DNA of 64,000 bases from Acidimicrobiales bacterium (GTDB taxonomy: Bacteria > Actinomycetota > Acidimicrobiia > Acidimicrobiales > Poriferisodalaceae). Under the pieces are notes generated by a model. It searched no databases. It was not told the origin of the DNA and saw only the letters and a program-made list of their open reading frames with translations. The DNA is taken from positions 124,001-188,000 of the forward strand of contig VYDH01000030.1 of assembly GCA_009843525.1 (NCBI GenBank), in the 5' to 3' direction. The position numbers and the translations under genes are program-made. Below are positions 1-9,083 of the stretch, piece after piece (position 1 is the stretch's first letter; each line of letters begins with the position of its first letter).

Positions 1-329
1 CGCTGACGCTGTCGGTGTTCGAGCGCATCCGCGAGATCGGGCTGCTGCGGGCGGTCGGCATGACCCGCCGCCAGATGCGGCGCATGATCCGCTGGGAGGC
101 TGCGGCTGTCTCGCTGTACGGCGCCGTCGTGGGCGTGGTGCTGGGCGGGGCGTTCGGGCTGGCTACCTCGGCGGCGATCCCCGAGGACATCATCGACACC
201 ATCTCGATTCCGGCCGCACAGCTCGTGTTCTTCCTGGTCATCTCGGTGGCATTCGGGTTGATCGCAGCACTGTTCCCCGCATTCCGGGCGAGCCGGATGA
301 ACGTGCTCGACGCCATCGCGGACGAGTAG
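1..329 (+). CDS. ABC transporter permease, FtsX/MacB type (C-terminal part, 5' end outside window)
   Basis: About 108 in-frame codons of a gene that starts before the window. They encode the C-terminal FtsX domain of an export-type ABC permease: the cytoplasmic coupling segment REIGLLRAVGMTRRQ is followed by two hydrophobic stretches and an ending LDAIADE. The same coupling segment recurs almost unchanged near the end of the next gene, so the two are tandem paralogues separated by 18 nt and very likely cotranscribed. FtsX/MacB permeases work with a separate ATPase to move lipoproteins, peptides or drugs across or out of the membrane. The ATPase is presumably upstream and the substrate cannot be inferred. 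Confidence 0.9.
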   Translation, partial: LTLSVFERIREIGLLRAVGMTRRQMRRMIRWEAAAVSLYGAVVGVVLGGAFGLATSAAIPEDIIDTISIPAAQLVFFLVISVAFGLIAALFPAFRASRMNVLDAIADE

Positions 330-347
330 CGCGAGGCAGGTGAAGCA

Positions 348-2933
348 GTGCTGAAGCTTGCCCTGCGGAACCTTCTCGACAAGAAGATCCGCTTCGCGCT
401 CACGACGCTGTCGGTGGTGATCGGCGTGACGTTCGTGGTGGGGACGTTCGCGCTCACCGACAGCCTGCGCTCAACGTTCGGCGACCTGGCGGAAGACATC
501 GCCGGCGAGACCGACCTGACCGTCAGAGCCGCGCAGCAGGTCGGCGGCGAGACCGACCGCCCGACAATCCCAGACTCGCTGCTCGACGACGTCGCTGCGA
601 TCGACGGGGTGGTCGAGGCATCCGGCACGGTGCAGGCGCGCAACGTCGTCATCGTGGACGGCGAGGGCAACGCCATCCGGCCGCAGGGCCCTCCGGCGCT
701 GGGGATGAACTACTCATCCCGGGTGTTCTTCGTCATCGACGGTCGTGCGCCAGACGGGCCCGGCGAGTTCGTCGTGGACGCGACGACGGCGACCGGCAAC
801 AACCTCGAAGTCGGCCAGACCTACACCGTGAACGGGCCGGTGCGCTCGCAGCCCTTCGAACTGGTCGGCATCTTCAACTTCGGGTCGCCCGACACCAACA
901 CCAGCCTCGGGCAGACGATGTCGGTGTTCGACAACAACACGGCGCAGCAGTTCCTGGGCTTCGGCGACCGGCTCATGGAGATCCGGGTGCTCGTCGACGG
1001 CGATGTCGAAGAGGTCCAGTCGGCCATCGCGGCGCTGGGTCATGAGTACGAGGTGATCACCCAGGAGACCGCCGCTGCCGAGCAGTCCGAGCAGTTCCAG
1101 AGCGTCCTCAACGTGTTCACCTCGATCCTGCTGGTGTTCGCCTTCATCGCAGTGTTCGTGTCGGCGTTCATCATCAACAACACGTTCCAGATTGTGGTGA
1201 CTCAACGCGTGCGCGAGATCGGGCTGTGGCGGGCCATCGGCGTCACGCCCAAGCAGGTGTCGCGCTCGATTGTCGTCGAATCGGCCGTGGTGGGATTGCT
1301 CAGCACGGCGATCGGCATTGCCGTCGGCATGGCGGTGAGCGTGCTGATGCGGGCGATCATCCGTGCGAGCGGTTTCGGTTTGCCCTCGGGGCCGCTGGTG
1401 CTGCGGCCTCGCACGGTGATCCTGGCGTTGGTGATCGGGCTGGGCGTCACGATGGTGGCCTCGATCGTGCCGGCGATGCGGGCGCGTCGCATCACGCCGG
1501 TCGCCGCGCTGGCGCATGACTACCGCATCGAACGCAGCGGGTGGCGCATGCGGGTCGCCGTGGGGGGCGCCGTCACCGCGCTGGGCGTGGCGTGTCTGGC
1601 GCTGGGCATGGCCGGGGTGGGCAGCGCTGCAACGGTGCTGGCGTTGACCGGCGTCGGCGCGCTCGTCACCTTTGTGGGCATCAACGTCAGCAGCCCGGCA
1701 ATCGCACGGCCGGTTGTGCGCGTCCTGGGGCGCCCCATCCAGGCCCTGTTCGGGATGCCCGGCAAGCTCGCACGCGAGAACGCAGCCCGCAACCCCCGGC
1801 GCACTGCGTCCACTGCGGGGGCGCTCATGATCGGCGTCACGCTGATGGCGACCACAGCGGTGGTCGGCGCGTCGGTGAGGAACTCGGTGTCTGATGCGCT
1901 GACCGATGCGGTGAGTGCCGACTACTTCATTCGCAGCGAGGGTTCGCAGTTCGACCCGGCGACCGGATTCCCGGCACAGGTCATGGACGACCTGGGCGAT
2001 CTTGACATTCTCGAGAGTGTCGTCGGCTACCGCGTGGCGTTCGGTGGCATGGTCGTGGGCGGCCAGAGCCGCGACCTTGTCAGTGCCGACTTCGATGCCG
2101 TGGAGGAGCATCTGGACGGCGGTGTGATCTCGGGGTCAATCGCCGCTGGCGACCCGCTCACCGGCGTGGCGCTCCATGTTGACCCTGCTGAAGATCTCGG
2201 CCTCTCTGTCGGAGACACGCTCGAAGCGACGTTCCCCGACAACGAGACGGTGACGCTGACGGTGGCTGCGATCTACACGGATGCGATCATCTACGGCAAC
2301 TGGCTCGTCGACAACGCCCTGTGGGAGCAGCACCTCAGCCGCCGCGACTACCGCTTCGGCACCGCCGTGGTCGCCGGGCTGGACGATCTGGCTGCAGACC
2401 CACAACTCGCCCAGTCTCAGGCCGAGCTGCTCGAGCGCAGCGAGATCGCCATTGCTGAGACGGTGGCTGGCTTTCCCGGCGTCATCGGCGAGAACCGGGC
2501 CGAGTTCCGCGAGGCCAACGAGGAACTGGTCAACTCGATCTTCGCCGTCATCACGGTGCTGCTGGGCCTGTCGTTCGTGATCGCACTCGTCGGCATCACC
2601 AACACGCTGGCGTTGTCAGTGTTCGAGCGCACCAGGGAGATCGGCCTGCTGCGGGCGGTGGGCATGACCCGGCGCCAACTGCGGCGCGCCGTGCGGTGGG
2701 AGGCAGCGATCGTGGCCACGTTCGGCGGCCTGATGGGTGTGGTGGTCGGCATGATTCTCGGGGTGGCCGGCTCGCTGGCCACGCCGGACTCGTTCATCAC
2801 CACCGTCGACGTGCCATTCGGAACGCTTGCGATCTACGTCGTCGCCGCCGCATTGGCAGGCCTGCTGGCGGCTGTGCTGCCGGCCCGCCGCGCCGGGCGC
2901 ATGAACATCTTGGACGCGATCGCCCACGAGTGA
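348..2933 (+). CDS. ABC transporter permease with two FtsX domains
   Basis: 861 aa. A short cytoplasmic start (RIRFALTTLSVVIG) leads into transmembrane helix 1 at about residues 18-38, then a large extracytoplasmic MacB_PCD-like domain (about 40-250). A first FtsX core of three helices follows (about 255-390, coupling motif REIGLWRAIGVTPKQ near residue 288), then a middle pair of helices, a second extracytoplasmic domain (about 510-730), and a second FtsX core with REIGLLRAVGMTRRQ near residue 761. The GTG start is chosen because it follows the AGGTGAAG ribosome-binding region right after the upstream stop. The two-core layout is typical of large actinobacterial FtsX permeases. It is the paralogue and probable partner of the upstream permease. 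Substrate unknown. Confidence 0.93.
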   Translation: MLKLALRNLLDKKIRFALTTLSVVIGVTFVVGTFALTDSLRSTFGDLAEDIAGETDLTVRAAQQVGGETDRPTIPDSLLDDVAAIDGVVEASGTVQARNVVIVDGEGNAIRPQGPPALGMNYSSRVFFVIDGRAPDGPGEFVVDATTATGNNLEVGQTYTVNGPVRSQPFELVGIFNFGSPDTNTSLGQTMSVFDNNTAQQFLGFGDRLMEIRVLVDGDVEEVQSAIAALGHEYEVITQETAAAEQSEQFQSVLNVFTSILLVFAFIAVFVSAFIINNTFQIVVTQRVREIGLWRAIGVTPKQVSRSIVVESAVVGLLSTAIGIAVGMAVSVLMRAIIRASGFGLPSGPLVLRPRTVILALVIGLGVTMVASIVPAMRARRITPVAALAHDYRIERSGWRMRVAVGGAVTALGVACLALGMAGVGSAATVLALTGVGALVTFVGINVSSPAIARPVVRVLGRPIQALFGMPGKLARENAARNPRRTASTAGALMIGVTLMATTAVVGASVRNSVSDALTDAVSADYFIRSEGSQFDPATGFPAQVMDDLGDLDILESVVGYRVAFGGMVVGGQSRDLVSADFDAVEEHLDGGVISGSIAAGDPLTGVALHVDPAEDLGLSVGDTLEATFPDNETVTLTVAAIYTDAIIYGNWLVDNALWEQHLSRRDYRFGTAVVAGLDDLAADPQLAQSQAELLERSEIAIAETVAGFPGVIGENRAEFREANEELVNSIFAVITVLLGLSFVIALVGITNTLALSVFERTREIGLLRAVGMTRRQLRRAVRWEAAIVATFGGLMGVVVGMILGVAGSLATPDSFITTVDVPFGTLAIYVVAAALAGLLAAVLPARRAGRMNILDAIAHE

Positions 2934-2985
2934 CCGGAATCAGCCGGTTTCAGCCTGATTGAGGCGTCGTTTCTAGAATGCCGCG

Positions 2986-5900
2986 ATGAAGTGTCCTGCG
3001 TGCGCCACTGAGGTCCCGCAGGGCGCACGCTTCTGCCATACCTGCGGCAACCTGCTCGTCTCTACCGAGGAGCGCCGCGTCGTCACGGTGTTGTTCGCCG
3101 ACCTGGTCGGGTTCACCTCGATGAGCGAGGCCGCCGACCCCGAAGAGATCAAGCATCTGATCGACCAGTGCTTCCAGCGGCTCGTGGCCGACGTGACGGC
3201 GTTCGGGGGCACGGTCGACAAGATCATCGGCGACGCGATCCTGGCGCTGTTCGGCGCGCCCACGGCGCACGAAGACGACCCTGAGCGAGCGCTGCGGGCC
3301 GCGTTCCGCATGCAGCGCTCGCTGGAGGCTTTCAACGCCGAGCGCAATCTCGACCTGCGCATCCGCATCGGCATCAACACCGGCGAGGTGCTGGTGGGGG
3401 CGCTGCGGGCGGGCGGCGACTACACGGCCATGGGCGACACGGTGAACATCGCGAGCCGGCTGGAGACGCTCGCCGAAGCCGGCGAGGTGCTGGTGGGCCC
3501 GACGACGCAGGCGGCCACGGCTGCCATTGTGAACTACACGCCCCGGGGCGAGATCGGCCTGCGCGGGCGTGACGAGCCCGTGCCGGTCTTCGTGGCCAGC
3601 GGCGAGCTGGCGCCGCCCGGCCGCCACCGCAGCGCCACGATCTCGCCGCTGGTGGGGCGCGATCTCGAACATGCCCTGCTGGAGACCGCGATCGACACCG
3701 CGGTGGCCCGCCGGCGGGCAGGGCTGTGCCAGATCGTGGGCGAGGCGGGCATGGGCAAGACGCGCCTCGCCCGTGAGGCCGCGCATGGCGCCACCGAGCG
3801 CCACGACGCGATGGTGCTCGAGAGCATGGCGCTGCCCTACGACGAGACCAACCCGCTGCGCTGCCTGGGCGATGCCATCGCGACGGCAGCAGGAGTCAAG
3901 GCCGGCGACTCGACCGTGCAGGCCACGCGGCGTGTCTCGTCGCTGGTGGCCGACGTGCTGCGGCCCACCAACGGCAACGGCGAGAGCCAAATCGTCAACT
4001 ACGAGGAGATCGATGAGATCACCGATGTGGTGCTCGCCGTGCTGGGCCGGGTGGGCAGCGGCGATCCCGCCGAGATCGAGTGGCGGGCCGAGGCCACTTT
4101 CCGCTCCCTGCGCCGCTTCCTGGGAGCGATGACGCGTCGCCAGCCCGTCGTCCTGCTGCTGAGCGATGTGCACTGGGCCGAAGAGCGGCTGCTCAGCGTG
4201 CTCGAGCAGCTGCTGGCAGCACTGGCCAACCAGCCGTTCGTGGTGATCACCACGGCCCGCTGGAACGTGGACGAGCAGCGCTGGACGGTACCGCCGGGCC
4301 GTCACAGCACGGTGGTGCTGAACCTGGATCCGCTGAGTCGCGAGGCCACCGCCGAGCTGGCCGCCGAGCTGCTGGGCGGCAGCGCTCCCGCCTACCTGGC
4401 CGATCAGCTCTACGAGCGCAGCGGCGGCAACCCGTTCTTCCTCGAGGAGATGTGCGTGCTGCTGCGTGAGTCGGGCGTGGTGGGTCCCGGTGCGCGCCCC
4501 GATCACGAGGAACGGTCGCTGGCGGAGATGCCCGACACGCTGCGCGGGCTGGTTGCCGCCCGTCTCGACACGCTGAGCTCGCCCGAGCGGCGGCTGGTGG
4601 ACGCCGCATCAGTGCTCGGCGGCGGCGGCTCGACCAGCGAGCTGCTGGAGATGACGGCGGCCACGAATCCCGACACCAGCGCCGAGAGCGACACTGCCAC
4701 GTTCCAGCGGCTGGTCGACAAGGACATCTTCACCAGCGAGGCAGAAGTCTGGACATTCCGCAGCGACGTGGTGCGCGACGTGGCCTACAGCATGCTCACC
4801 AAGACCGACCGGGCCGAACGGCATCTTGATGTCGCTTTGTGGCTGGCGCAGAACCGGGACGATCCCGCCAGCGACTCGGTGGGCGTGATTGCCGACCATT
4901 TCGCCTCGGCGGTGGAGCTAGGTGCCGATGCCGGCCAGCCGGCTGGGGCCGGGACCGCCGATGAGTCATTCGAGGGCGGCATGACCGAGGTGGCCATCGA
5001 GTGGCTGGGCCGTGCCGGCAAGTGGGCCGCTGCCCGAGACAGCCACTACGCCGCGGCGCAGTTCTACCGGCGCGCCATCGAGATGCTCGGCGATGCCGAC
5101 CCGCGCCTCATTGACATGTCGCTGGGCCGGGCGGCTGCGCGCCTGCGCCTGGGGGAGCTGCACGGCGCCCATGCCGACGCCGAGCTGGCACGAGCCCTGG
5201 CAACGCTGAACGGCAACCGGCTTGCAGCGGCTCATGGACTGCGGGTGCTGGGCGAGGTTGCTCTGGCCGGCGACGAGCACTCGGCGGCCGACAAGCTGCT
5301 GGCCGACGCGCTCGACCAGTTCCGCACCCTGGGCGAGGTGCGTGAGGCGGCCGAGTCGCTGCGGCTGCGGGGGCTGGCCTCGCTTCGAGCGGGCGAATAT
5401 GCACGTGCCGATCGCTACATCAACGAGGCCAACGGCACGTTCGGGCACCTGGGCGACGAGAGCGGTGTGGCCTGGTGCCTGCAGAATCTGGCATGGCTGT
5501 CGTTCGAGCAGGGCTTGATCGACGAGGCCGGCGATCGCATCACCACCGCCATCGAGCGGTTCGGCGATCTGGGCGACACGGTCGGCCTGGCGACCGCGGA
5601 GGGGCTGCTGGCGTTCCTGCGCTTCCATGCCGGCGATCGCGACGAGGCCGAGGAGCTGGCGACGTCGGTGCATGCCATTGCCCACGAGCGGGGCGAACGC
5701 TTCACCGAGGCCATGATGGACCTGCTGCTGGGGTCGCTCGGGCTCTGGTCGGGCCGGGCCGCAGACGCTGTCGAGCGGGCCAGGGCCGCTGAGCAGGTCT
5801 TCCGAGACGCGCACAGCGATTTCGGCGAGGTGCAGGCAATGGGGCTGCTGGGCCGTGCTTACGCGGCCGTCGGCGAGCTGCAGCGCAGCCGGGCGATGCT

Positions 5901-6672
5901 GGCCGAGTGCTTGCAGCGGGCCAACGACATGCCGGGCCAACCGCTGGAGGGATTCGCTCGGGCGGTTCGGGCCGGCGCTGCGGTGCAGATGGGCCAGCCG
6001 GAGATGGTCAAGGAGGATCTTGCACGGGCCGGCTGGGACCGGACGGGGGTCCATGAGCCTTACTCCGCCGCGGGCGCGGATCTTCATGGCGAGCGAGCGG
6101 CGGTTATCGGCCAGCGCGACCTCGACGTCTCGCTGGGGCTTGCGCTGGCGCAGCTCGGCCAGGCGGAGGACGCCATCGTCGCGCTCGAGGCCGTGCCGAC
6201 TGCCGACTTGCCCTCCACCTACCTGCACTCGTGTCTCGCGATCGCCTATGCCACGGCCGGGCGCACGGTCGATGCGCTCGAGCAGTCGCGCTTCGCTATG
6301 GCCAGCGGCACCGGCACCTACGTCGACGTGCGCAACGCGCTGGTTGCGCGGGCGCTGGCACATGCTCGCGATGCTGACCTGCCGGCGATGGAGGCGGCGT
6401 TCGAGCAGGTGATGATTCTCACCGACGCCACCGACAGCCGGCTCAGCCAGACCGTCGTGCGGCTGGCCCGTGCCATCGGTCATGAGTGCTTCGATGCGCC
6501 TGACACTGCGGCGCTGCGGTCGGAGGCAGAGGTGGGGATCGCGCAGCTCGGGGCACGCCCAAGCGGCTGGGAGACGGCGTTCCGGCTTGCCGCCGGTCTG
6601 GAGGCCGCAGCGCCGGTCATCACCGGTCCGCTGCCCGAGGCCATTCCGTTCCCGGGACTGATGGATCAGTAG
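2986..6672 (+). CDS. Zinc-ribbon / class III nucleotidyl cyclase / AAA ATPase / TPR protein
   Basis: 1228 aa, a signalling protein in several parts. Residues 3-20 form a C4 zinc ribbon (C3, C6, C17, C20). Residues about 30-205 are a class III adenylate/guanylate cyclase domain with metal aspartates D39 (FADLVGFT) and D83 (DKIIGDAILALFG), then GINTGEVLVG and MGDTVNIASRL. A P-loop NTPase follows with Walker A GEAGMGKTR near residue 252 and ...LLLSDVHWAEE as the Walker B region. The C-terminal half (about 650-1200) is made of repeated TPR-like helices (AVGELQRSRAMLAECL and similar). This is the common cyclase-ATPase-TPR architecture of actinobacteria, which probably makes cAMP in response to an unknown ligand. 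No transmembrane helix is seen, so it is likely cytosolic. A CRP/GlxR-type site is present elsewhere in the window at 19429-19446. Confidence 0.93.
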   Translation: MKCPACATEVPQGARFCHTCGNLLVSTEERRVVTVLFADLVGFTSMSEAADPEEIKHLIDQCFQRLVADVTAFGGTVDKIIGDAILALFGAPTAHEDDPERALRAAFRMQRSLEAFNAERNLDLRIRIGINTGEVLVGALRAGGDYTAMGDTVNIASRLETLAEAGEVLVGPTTQAATAAIVNYTPRGEIGLRGRDEPVPVFVASGELAPPGRHRSATISPLVGRDLEHALLETAIDTAVARRRAGLCQIVGEAGMGKTRLAREAAHGATERHDAMVLESMALPYDETNPLRCLGDAIATAAGVKAGDSTVQATRRVSSLVADVLRPTNGNGESQIVNYEEIDEITDVVLAVLGRVGSGDPAEIEWRAEATFRSLRRFLGAMTRRQPVVLLLSDVHWAEERLLSVLEQLLAALANQPFVVITTARWNVDEQRWTVPPGRHSTVVLNLDPLSREATAELAAELLGGSAPAYLADQLYERSGGNPFFLEEMCVLLRESGVVGPGARPDHEERSLAEMPDTLRGLVAARLDTLSSPERRLVDAASVLGGGGSTSELLEMTAATNPDTSAESDTATFQRLVDKDIFTSEAEVWTFRSDVVRDVAYSMLTKTDRAERHLDVALWLAQNRDDPASDSVGVIADHFASAVELGADAGQPAGAGTADESFEGGMTEVAIEWLGRAGKWAAARDSHYAAAQFYRRAIEMLGDADPRLIDMSLGRAAARLRLGELHGAHADAELARALATLNGNRLAAAHGLRVLGEVALAGDEHSAADKLLADALDQFRTLGEVREAAESLRLRGLASLRAGEYARADRYINEANGTFGHLGDESGVAWCLQNLAWLSFEQGLIDEAGDRITTAIERFGDLGDTVGLATAEGLLAFLRFHAGDRDEAEELATSVHAIAHERGERFTEAMMDLLLGSLGLWSGRAADAVERARAAEQVFRDAHSDFGEVQAMGLLGRAYAAVGELQRSRAMLAECLQRANDMPGQPLEGFARAVRAGAAVQMGQPEMVKEDLARAGWDRTGVHEPYSAAGADLHGERAAVIGQRDLDVSLGLALAQLGQAEDAIVALEAVPTADLPSTYLHSCLAIAYATAGRTVDALEQSRFAMASGTGTYVDVRNALVARALAHARDADLPAMEAAFEQVMILTDATDSRLSQTVVRLARAIGHECFDAPDTAALRSEAEVGIAQLGARPSGWETAFRLAAGLEAAAPVITGPLPEAIPFPGLMDQ

Positions 6673-6676
6673 CCGG

Positions 6677-6702
6677 CACGGCATATCAGCACGGCATATC
6701 AG
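6677..6702. repeat. Perfect tandem duplication of a 13-mer
   Basis: Two adjacent identical copies of CACGGCATATCAG lie in the 55-nt gap between the cyclase gene and the B12-binding gene. This probably arose by replication slippage. No regulatory role can be shown from the sequence. Confidence 0.8.
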
Positions 6703-6727
6703 CAGGGCAGGCCGGTAATCTCGGCCC

Positions 6728-7138
6728 GTGTCACGGGTGCTGATTGCCAAGCTCGGCCTTGACGGACATGACCGCGGGGTCAAGGTGGTGGCTCGCATGC
6801 TGCGGGACGCCGGCTTCGAGGTGATCTACACCGGGCTGTTCCAGACGCCCGAGAGCGTGGTGGCCGCCGCCGTCGACGAGGACGTCGACGCCATCGGGGT
6901 ATCGATGCTGTCGGGCGCGCACGAAGCTCTTATGCCGCTGGTGGTGGAGCGCCTGCGCGAGGCCGGCGCCGAGAGCATTCCGGTCATCCTGGGCGGCATC
7001 GTGCCCGACGGTGATCTTGAGGCCATGGAGCAGGCGGGCGTGGCGGCAGTGCTCACCCCGGGCGCCACCGCCGACGAGGTGGTGGCTGCCGTGCAGGGCG
7101 CCATCGAGCGATCCCGCAGCACGCCGGCCGAATCCTGA
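6728..7138 (+). CDS. Cobalamin-binding domain protein (acyl-CoA mutase small subunit type)
   Basis: 136 aa, a stand-alone B12-binding Rossmann domain. The base-off/His-on motif D12-x-H14-x-x-G17 is present (LGLDGHDRGVKV), followed by the conserved SMLSGAH and GGIVPDGD segments. The length equals the C-terminal domain of methylmalonyl-CoA mutase or the small subunit of isobutyryl/2-hydroxyisobutyryl-CoA mutases. It would bind adenosylcobalamin and pair with a catalytic large subunit that is not in the window. GTG start; the upstream gap carries a tandem 13-mer. The next gene is a 3-hydroxyacyl-CoA dehydrogenase, consistent with acyl-CoA metabolism. Which mutase it serves is open. Confidence 0.9.
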   Translation: MSRVLIAKLGLDGHDRGVKVVARMLRDAGFEVIYTGLFQTPESVVAAAVDEDVDAIGVSMLSGAHEALMPLVVERLREAGAESIPVILGGIVPDGDLEAMEQAGVAAVLTPGATADEVVAAVQGAIERSRSTPAES

Positions 7139-7212
7139 GACTGGTCCCAGCTAGGGAGCCAGCGGGCCACTACGGGTAGATTGCCCACGGCGTCGAGTGA
7201 GGGCAGGGGCTC

Positions 7213-8064
7213 ATGGACAAGATCGGTGTGGTGGGCTGCGGCCTGATGGGGTCGGGCATTGCTGAGGTTGCGGCTCGCAACGGGTGCGAAGTGAAGATCG
7301 TGGAGGTCAACGAGGATGCGCTGACCGCCGGCATGGCCCGCATCGAGAAGAGCCTGAACCGGGCCGTCAACGCGGGCAAGCTCGACGACGCCGGGCGGGA
7401 ATCGGCGCTGGGCGCCATGTCGTTCGGCCTGGATCTTGACGAGCTGGCGGATCGTGAGTTCGTGATCGAAGCGGTGGTCGAGTCGGAGCCGGCCAAGCTG
7501 GAGGTGTTCGGGCGGCTGTCGAAGGTGCTCGACGACCCGGCGGCAGTGATGGCCTCGAACACGTCAGCCATCCCGATCATGAAGCTGGCCATGGCCACCG
7601 ATCGACCGTCGCAGGTCATCGGCATGCACTTCTTCAATCCGGTCCCGGTGATGGGGCTGGTGGAGGTCATCTCGTCGCTGCTGACCGCTGAGGAGACGGC
7701 AGAGCGCTGCCGGGCGTTCGCTTCTGAACGGCTCGGCAAGCGGGTGGTGGACAGTCAGGACCGGGCGGGGTTTGTGGTGAACGCCCTGCTGATCCCGTAC
7801 ATCCTGTCGGCCATCCGGATGCTCGAGTCGGGCTTCGCTTCGACCGAGGACATCGACGCCGGCATGGTGCTGGGCTGCAATCACCCGATGGGGCCGCTGG
7901 CCCTGTGCGACCTGATCGGCCTCGACACGACGCTGGCGGTGGCCGAATCGCTGTACGAGGAGTTCCGCGAGCAGCTCTACGCCCCGCCGCCGATGCTCAG
8001 CCGCATGTGCGACGCAGGGCTGCTGGGGCGCAAGACCGGCCGGGGCTTCTACACGTACGGATGA
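7213..8064 (+). CDS. 3-hydroxybutyryl-CoA / 3-hydroxyacyl-CoA dehydrogenase
   Basis: 283 aa, the usual length for a single-function NAD(P)-dependent 3-hydroxyacyl-CoA dehydrogenase (Hbd/FadB2 type). An N-terminal Rossmann fold has GxGxxG at residues 8-13 (VGCGLMG). The catalytic region shows NTS at 116-118, the GMHFFNP histidine at 139 and the following glutamate in LVEVI. The C-terminal helical domain ends with GLLGRKTGRGFYTY, typical of the family. It oxidises 3-hydroxyacyl-CoA to 3-ketoacyl-CoA. Its stop codon overlaps the start of the phosphotransferase gene (ATGA at 8061), so the two are translationally coupled. Confidence 0.95.
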   Translation: MDKIGVVGCGLMGSGIAEVAARNGCEVKIVEVNEDALTAGMARIEKSLNRAVNAGKLDDAGRESALGAMSFGLDLDELADREFVIEAVVESEPAKLEVFGRLSKVLDDPAAVMASNTSAIPIMKLAMATDRPSQVIGMHFFNPVPVMGLVEVISSLLTAEETAERCRAFASERLGKRVVDSQDRAGFVVNALLIPYILSAIRMLESGFASTEDIDAGMVLGCNHPMGPLALCDLIGLDTTLAVAESLYEEFREQLYAPPPMLSRMCDAGLLGRKTGRGFYTYG

Positions 8065-9083
8065 GCGTTCCGCCGGGCATCGATGCCGCTGCGGTCAGCG
8101 AGTGGTTTGCCGCCCATGTGCCGCAGGCTGCTCAGCCGCTGCGCTTCGAGCTGATTGCCGGCGGGCATTCGAACCTGACCTACCGGGTGCACTGCGCCGA
8201 CGGCTCGTCGGTGGTGCTGCGACGGCCGCCCTTGGGCCATGTGCTGGCCACGGCGCACGACATGGGTCGGGAGCACAAGATCATCTCGGGTGTGGGGCAG
8301 ACCGATGTGCCGGTGCCGCGGGCGATCGCGCTGTGCGCCGACGAGACCGTCAACGAGGCGCCGTTCTACGTGATGAGCTACGAGGACGGCGCGGTGCTGC
8401 ATTCGGCGGACGAGTCGGCGCTGGTTCCTGAGGCTGAGCGTGTGCCGCTGAGCCGGCGGGTTGCTGATGTGCTGGCTGCGTTGCACGCGATCGAGCCCGA
8501 CGATGTGGGGCTGGGTGATCTCGGGCGGCGCGAGGACTACCTGGGCCGGCAGCTTCGGCGATGGAAGCGTCAGTGGGAGCAGTCCAAGACTCGTGAGCTG
8601 CCGATCATGGACGAGGTCGCCGCCGAGCTGAAGGCCCGCAAGCCCGAACAGGTCGGCTCGGCCATCGTCCATGGTGATTACCGGCTGGGGAACATGATCT
8701 CGGGCTCCGGCGACATTGTTGCCGTGCTCGACTGGGAGCTGTGCACGCTCGGCGACCCGATGGCCGACGTGGGCTACCTCATGAACAACTGGGTGCTGCC
8801 CGATGAGCAGACGGCGGGCACCTCGGCGCCCACGCAGGCGGGCGGGTTCGCTTCTCGCAGCGAGATGCTGGATTGGTACGCCGATGCGTCGGGGCGCGAC
8901 CTGTCGCGGGTGGATTACTACCGCGCGTTCTCGTACTGGCGTCTGGCTGCTATATCGGAGGGCGTGCTCAACCGCTACCTGCGCGGGGTGATGGCAGACG
9001 CCGAGGAAACCGACACCGATCAGTTCCGTGAGAACGTCGATTTCCTGTCGACCAGCGCAGCCGAACGCCTCGCCGTTCGCTGA
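8061..9083 (+). CDS. APH-family phosphotransferase (ACAD10/11 N-terminal-like)
   Basis: 340 aa. Aminoglycoside-phosphotransferase fold with the catalytic loop H204-G205-D206 (IVHGDYRLGNMI) and metal aspartate D224 in VLDWELCTLGDP. The set HGDYRxGN plus LDWELxTLGDPxxDxGY is characteristic of the group that precedes acyl-CoA dehydrogenases and corresponds to the N-terminal kinase domain of eukaryotic ACAD10/11, which acts on hydroxyacyl groups. I chose the ATG at 8061 because it overlaps the previous stop and gives a full-length domain. The open frame extends further upstream inside the dehydrogenase gene, but that part is not conserved-looking. The next gene overlaps by one base (TGATG). Confidence 0.92.
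   Translation: MSVPPGIDAAAVSEWFAAHVPQAAQPLRFELIAGGHSNLTYRVHCADGSSVVLRRPPLGHVLATAHDMGREHKIISGVGQTDVPVPRAIALCADETVNEAPFYVMSYEDGAVLHSADESALVPEAERVPLSRRVADVLAALHAIEPDDVGLGDLGRREDYLGRQLRRWKRQWEQSKTRELPIMDEVAAELKARKPEQVGSAIVHGDYRLGNMISGSGDIVAVLDWELCTLGDPMADVGYLMNNWVLPDEQTAGTSAPTQAGGFASRSEMLDWYADASGRDLSRVDYYRAFSYWRLAAISEGVLNRYLRGVMADAEETDTDQFRENVDFLSTSAAERLAVR

Noticed and set aside
2950..4506. Long minus-strand frame (518 aa) opposite the cyclase gene
   Set aside because: Antisense shadow of a strongly coding high-GC gene. The peptide is Gly/His/Ala/Arg-rich and matches no family.
4966..6798. Long minus-strand frame (610 aa)
   Set aside because: Antisense to the TPR half of the cyclase protein, with biased composition and no motif.
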